DNA of 16,753 nucleotides from assembly GCA_021734595.1 (NCBI GenBank), contig JAIPIO010000043.1, positions 1 through 16,753 of the forward strand, read 5' to 3'. A program made the position numbers and the translations under genes. Position 1 is the first letter of the stretch; each line of letters opens with the position of its first letter. The notes beneath the pieces are model-generated. The model was given only the letters and a program-made list of their open reading frames with translations. It searched no databases and was not told the origin of the DNA. The stretch comes from Kiritimatiellales bacterium. GTDB taxonomy: Bacteria; Verrucomicrobiota; Kiritimatiellia; Kiritimatiellales; Pontiellaceae. This document shows, in pieces, positions 14,198 to 16,753 of this stretch.

Positions 14198-14869
14198 ATG
14201 CTGGAACTTGATCATCTGAACAAAAGCTATACGAAAGGCAGCGCCGAAATCCGGGCGCTGGCCGATCTCAGCTGCGAGTTGAAGGCCGGAACGTTCTACG
14301 CCGTCTACGGCGCGAGCGGTGCGGGAAAAAGCACGATGCTCATGATTATCGGCGGCATGCTCCGCCCCGACAGCGGCGCGGTGGTTCATGGGGGGAAAAA
14401 TATCTACGGCCTTTCCAGCAAAGCCCGCAACGATTTCCGCAAACGGACCATCGGCTTTGTCTTCCAGAAATTCCATCTCATGCCGTACCTGACCGTGGCC
14501 CAGAATATCCGCATGCCGCTGTCGCTGCGGAAAGGTTCCGCCGCGGCGCAGGAAAAAACAGCCGCCGCCGCCGCGCGGGTCGGTTTGTCCGACCGGCTCA
14601 GCCACTACCCGCACGAGCTGAGCGTCGGCCAGCAGCAGCGCGTAGCGATTGCACGGGCACTGGTTGGCGATCCACAGATTATCTTGGCGGACGAGCCCAC
14701 CGGCAATCTGGACGAAGCCAACCAGCGGATGGTCGCCGCCTGCCTGCACGAAGAGGCCGACCGCGGCAAGCTCGTCGTTGCGGTCACGCACGAGTCCGCG
14801 CTCTACAACAGCGCCCACCATCGTTTGCAGATCGCAGATGGCCGGCTCATGGGCCAGGGCGGCACGTAG
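14198..14869 (+). CDS. ABC transporter ATP-binding protein (LolD/MacB type)
   Basis: A 223-residue ATPase with all nucleotide-binding motifs. Walker A is GASGAGKST (38-46), the Q-loop glutamine is Q90 in FVFQKFHLMPYLT, Walker B is IILADEPTGNLD (161-172) with catalytic E166, and the H-loop is H198 in VAVTHE. The signature reads LSVGQQQRVAIARAL, with valine in place of the usual glycine, a common minor variant. The DEPTGNLD form is typical of ATPases paired with FtsX/MacB/LolCE permeases. It follows the permease by five bases, with GGAGG at 14183-14187 inside that gene's end, and surely forms one complex with it. The 21-bp-spaced palindromes lie just after its stop. Confidence 0.92.
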   Translation: MLELDHLNKSYTKGSAEIRALADLSCELKAGTFYAVYGASGAGKSTMLMIIGGMLRPDSGAVVHGGKNIYGLSSKARNDFRKRTIGFVFQKFHLMPYLTVAQNIRMPLSLRKGSAAAQEKTAAAAARVGLSDRLSHYPHELSVGQQQRVAIARALVGDPQIILADEPTGNLDEANQRMVAACLHEEADRGKLVVAVTHESALYNSAHHRLQIADGRLMGQGGT

Positions 14870-14877
14870 TTGCGGTT

Positions 14878-14913
14878 TTCCAGCCATTGGAAGTTTTTTT
14901 CCAATCATTGGAA
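14878..14913. promoter_or_regulatory. Tandem pair of 15-bp palindromes upstream of the second TonB receptor gene
   Basis: TTCCAGCCATTGGAA (14878-14892) and TTCCAATCATTGGAA (14899-14913) start exactly 21 bp apart. They correspond in position to 10896-10931 before the first receptor gene. The first copy is followed by a T-run, so it could also serve as a weak terminator for the ABC transporter transcript. The strict spacing favours a protein-binding array. Confidence 0.6.
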
Positions 14914-14992
14914 TTTTCATGTCCCCGACCAGCCAAACCATGCGTATCCACAATTAAATACGCGTTTTGTGTATATATTTTAACCAGGGGGG
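14914..14992 (+). promoter_or_regulatory. Promoter region of the second TonB receptor gene
   Basis: TTTTCA, TGTCCCCG (14920-14927) and ATTAAATACG (14953-14962) repeat the arrangement before the first receptor gene. GCGTA (14942-14946) and TACGC (14959-14963) form an inverted repeat; the first receptor's version has ACGTA/TACGT in these places. TATATT (14974-14979) is a possible -10 box. GGGGGG (14987-14992) probably serves as ribosome binding site. Confidence 0.5.
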
Positions 14993-14996
14993 AAAT

Positions 14997-16753
14997 GTGG
15001 CTTTAAGGATGATTTTTGCTGTTTGTATGCTGGCGGGTGCCGGGGTTTGTTTTTCGGAAACGAATGCATTGCCGGTTGAGGTTCAATCCACACGTGTGAC
15101 CGTGGTCCAGCCCACGCCGGAAATTGTGATTTCGGCGTCGCGCTGTGAAACCCTGCTACAGGCCTCCGCCGACATGGTTCAGGTGGTGGACCGCCGGGAT
15201 ATCGAGGAAAGCCACCCGTTTAAAACCGGGGAAGCGCTCGAATATGCCCCCGGGATTGGCACCTCGACCGGTACCGGCAGCGGGCTGCCCAAACGTACCG
15301 TGGTGAGCCTGAACGGCTTGCCGCCAAACTATACCCTCGTTCTGCTGGACGGCGTACCGCTGGTTACAGAGCATATCCACACGGGACAGAACATCGAATT
15401 CATCCCACCGGAAAGCATCGGCAGCATCGAAATCATGCGCGGGTCGGCTTCGGCCCAGTACGGCAGCGACGCCATCGGCGGCGTGGTCAACATTATCACC
15501 CGCAGGAGTACGGACCAGCCGGGCGGAAGCGTGGGCATGTCGGTGGGAAGTTACGACACCTATTCAAGCCACTTCAGCGTACTCTCGCCGCTCAGCGACG
15601 GAGTTCGCATCTCCAGTTTCCTGAACTTCGAAAAAAGTGACGGGCTCCCGTTGCTGGCCCCCGCGCACCGGATCGGCCAAACGGGTTATGAACGCCTTAA
15701 TTTCTACAACCGGATCGATATGGATCTCTCGGCCAGCACTCGCGCCTACCTTTGGCTCAACGGGGTAAAGAACGAAATGGAGTGGAGGGGGGATCTTACA
15801 GACAGCCTGCTGCTGACCCCGGTGGCCGGAATCGTTCAGCAGCTCAATCCCGATCTTTCGCTGTCGGCCCAGGTATCCTATTCCGACTGGAACGCCGACC
15901 TGAACGAGGAACGCAACAAGCTGCTCAAACCCGAAGCGTACCTCAGTTGGGACGCGAGCGACGCCCATACGCTGATGGTGGGTGGCGACTATCGGTACAA
16001 CACCTTTGAACGCGTCTCGGTAGACGCTCCCGACCAGTACGGCTACGGTCTTTTTGTGCAGGATGAGTGGAGTGCATTTGACACGCTGAGTGTGATGACG
16101 GCCGTGCGGTACGATGAGGTGGAGGATATCGAGGGGGCGGTGAGTCCGAAAATCTCCGTGCTGTGGCTTCCCGTCGACCGGGTCGGTCTGCGGGCTTCCG
16201 TGGGGCGCGGTTTTCATGCGCCGACATTGCAGGAACTTTATGAAGAGGGTTACGGACACGGCGGCAGCGCCTACCGCTTCGGCAACCCGGATCTCGATCC
16301 GGAATACAGCACCACCTACATGGTTGGACTGGAGCTCGAGCCCGTCGATGCGCTGCAGCTGATGGTCAACGGGTTCTACACCGACTTCAAGGATATGATC
16401 GTGCCGGTCTACCAAGGCCCGTGGGTGATGGATCCCACCATCGATGTCTGGGAACGCACCAACATTAAAAACGCCGAGGTCTACGGGGCCGATGTCAGCT
16501 TCCGGTTGCAGCTCAGCTCGCTCTTCCGACTAGACGGCGGCTACACCTACAGCGACAACGAAGACCAGGACACCGGTCACCAGCTCCCCTACAGCCCCGG
16601 CTCCACCACCTACGGCAAACTTGTTTTCACCGAGCGGATCAAGGGGGTGGATGTGACCGCCTTCGCCGGAATACGCGCGGCCTTTAACCGCGAAGCCTGG
16701 AACTGGAAGCCCGTTGCAGGCGTGCCCCCTGGAAACCCGGACGGGCTTACCAC
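14997..16753 (+). CDS. TonB-dependent receptor (BtuB/FepA-like plug), truncated by the right edge
   Basis: An open reading frame of 585 codons continuing past the window. A signal peptide (MALRMIFAVCMLAGAGVCFS) is followed by a TonB-box-like EIVISAS at 42-48. A clear plug domain follows at about 52-172: GEALEYAPGIGTSTGTGSG, VVSLNGLPPNYTLVLLDGVP, IGSIEIMRGSASAQYGSDAI and GGVVNIITRR. The barrel then follows, including the typical RASVGRGFHAPTLQELYEE. The ligand is unknown. I chose the GTG at 14997 because it gives a positively charged signal peptide and follows a GGGGGG stretch. An ATG at 15009, four codons later, is the alternative. It is 127 bp from the ATPase gene and has its own promoter region. 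The C-terminal strands are outside the window. Confidence 0.9.
   Translation, partial: MALRMIFAVCMLAGAGVCFSETNALPVEVQSTRVTVVQPTPEIVISASRCETLLQASADMVQVVDRRDIEESHPFKTGEALEYAPGIGTSTGTGSGLPKRTVVSLNGLPPNYTLVLLDGVPLVTEHIHTGQNIEFIPPESIGSIEIMRGSASAQYGSDAIGGVVNIITRRSTDQPGGSVGMSVGSYDTYSSHFSVLSPLSDGVRISSFLNFEKSDGLPLLAPAHRIGQTGYERLNFYNRIDMDLSASTRAYLWLNGVKNEMEWRGDLTDSLLLTPVAGIVQQLNPDLSLSAQVSYSDWNADLNEERNKLLKPEAYLSWDASDAHTLMVGGDYRYNTFERVSVDAPDQYGYGLFVQDEWSAFDTLSVMTAVRYDEVEDIEGAVSPKISVLWLPVDRVGLRASVGRGFHAPTLQELYEEGYGHGGSAYRFGNPDLDPEYSTTYMVGLELEPVDALQLMVNGFYTDFKDMIVPVYQGPWVMDPTIDVWERTNIKNAEVYGADVSFRLQLSSLFRLDGGYTYSDNEDQDTGHQLPYSPGSTTYGKLVFTERIKGVDVTAFAGIRAAFNREAWNWKPVAGVPPGNPDGLT

Noticed and set aside
14878..14900. 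Palindrome plus T-run as an ordinary intrinsic terminator of the ABC transporter gene
   Set aside because: Not preferred: the stem is short and AT-rich, and the same palindrome occurs before genes, inside genes and at fixed 21-bp spacing. A secondary terminator role cannot be excluded.
1675..14913. Palindromes considered as CRISPR repeats or insertion-sequence ends
   Set aside because: Copies are too short and widely scattered, with no unique spacers of regular length and no transposase nearby apart from the one at the left edge.

Overview
The window looks like chromosomal DNA from a marine, polysaccharide-degrading bacterium of the Planctomycetes-Verrucomicrobia-Chlamydiae group. A Kiritimatiellota (Pontiella-like) genome is my best guess. 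The grounds are a Tat-exported iduronate-2-sulfatase-like enzyme, a sialate O-acetylesterase-family protein, an ECF-type sigma factor linked to a PQQ-propeller protein, and many structured intergenic repeats. This is inferred from gene content; there is no rRNA or other taxonomic marker here, and no tRNA or CRISPR array was seen.

Layout. Positions 1-57 hold the 5' end of an IS630-type transposase that runs off the left edge. Positions 188-2111 (minus strand) hold an AmrS-type radical SAM enzyme translationally coupled to a YajD-type HNH protein, then a DoxX-family membrane protein. Positions 2112-4525 are gene-poor and repeat-rich. This stretch has a small lipoprotein gene, an exported alpha/beta-hydrolase, a possible small membrane protein, a duplicated 61-bp repeat, several strong hairpins and a 123-bp element with terminal inverted repeats. 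Positions 4526-10841 are entirely on the minus strand. In transcription order they read: sialate O-acetylesterase, sigma factor, membrane-anchored PQQ-like propeller protein, alginate-export-like outer-membrane barrel, then after a 229-bp gap the sulfatase. Positions 11025-16753 are on the plus strand: TonB-dependent receptor, FtsX/MacB-type permease, ABC ATPase, and a second TonB-dependent receptor cut by the right edge.

How the genes may work together. The acetylesterase, sulfatase, outer-membrane barrel and TonB receptors are the kinds of parts used to strip and import decorated (sulfated, acetylated) polysaccharides. The sigma factor and the propeller protein next to it could form a sensing pair. 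The receptor-ABC-receptor block could equally serve a metal chelate or other small ligand. No substrate can be read from the sequence.

The least expected signal is a 15-bp palindrome, TTCCA-N5-TGGAA. It occurs at least ten times, where random sequence of this length would give well under one. Tandem copies sit exactly 21 bp apart upstream of both TonB receptor genes and upstream of the lipoprotein gene. The two receptor promoters also share downstream blocks, including an inverted repeat whose arms differ by a compensatory change. This looks like an undescribed regulon or repeat system.
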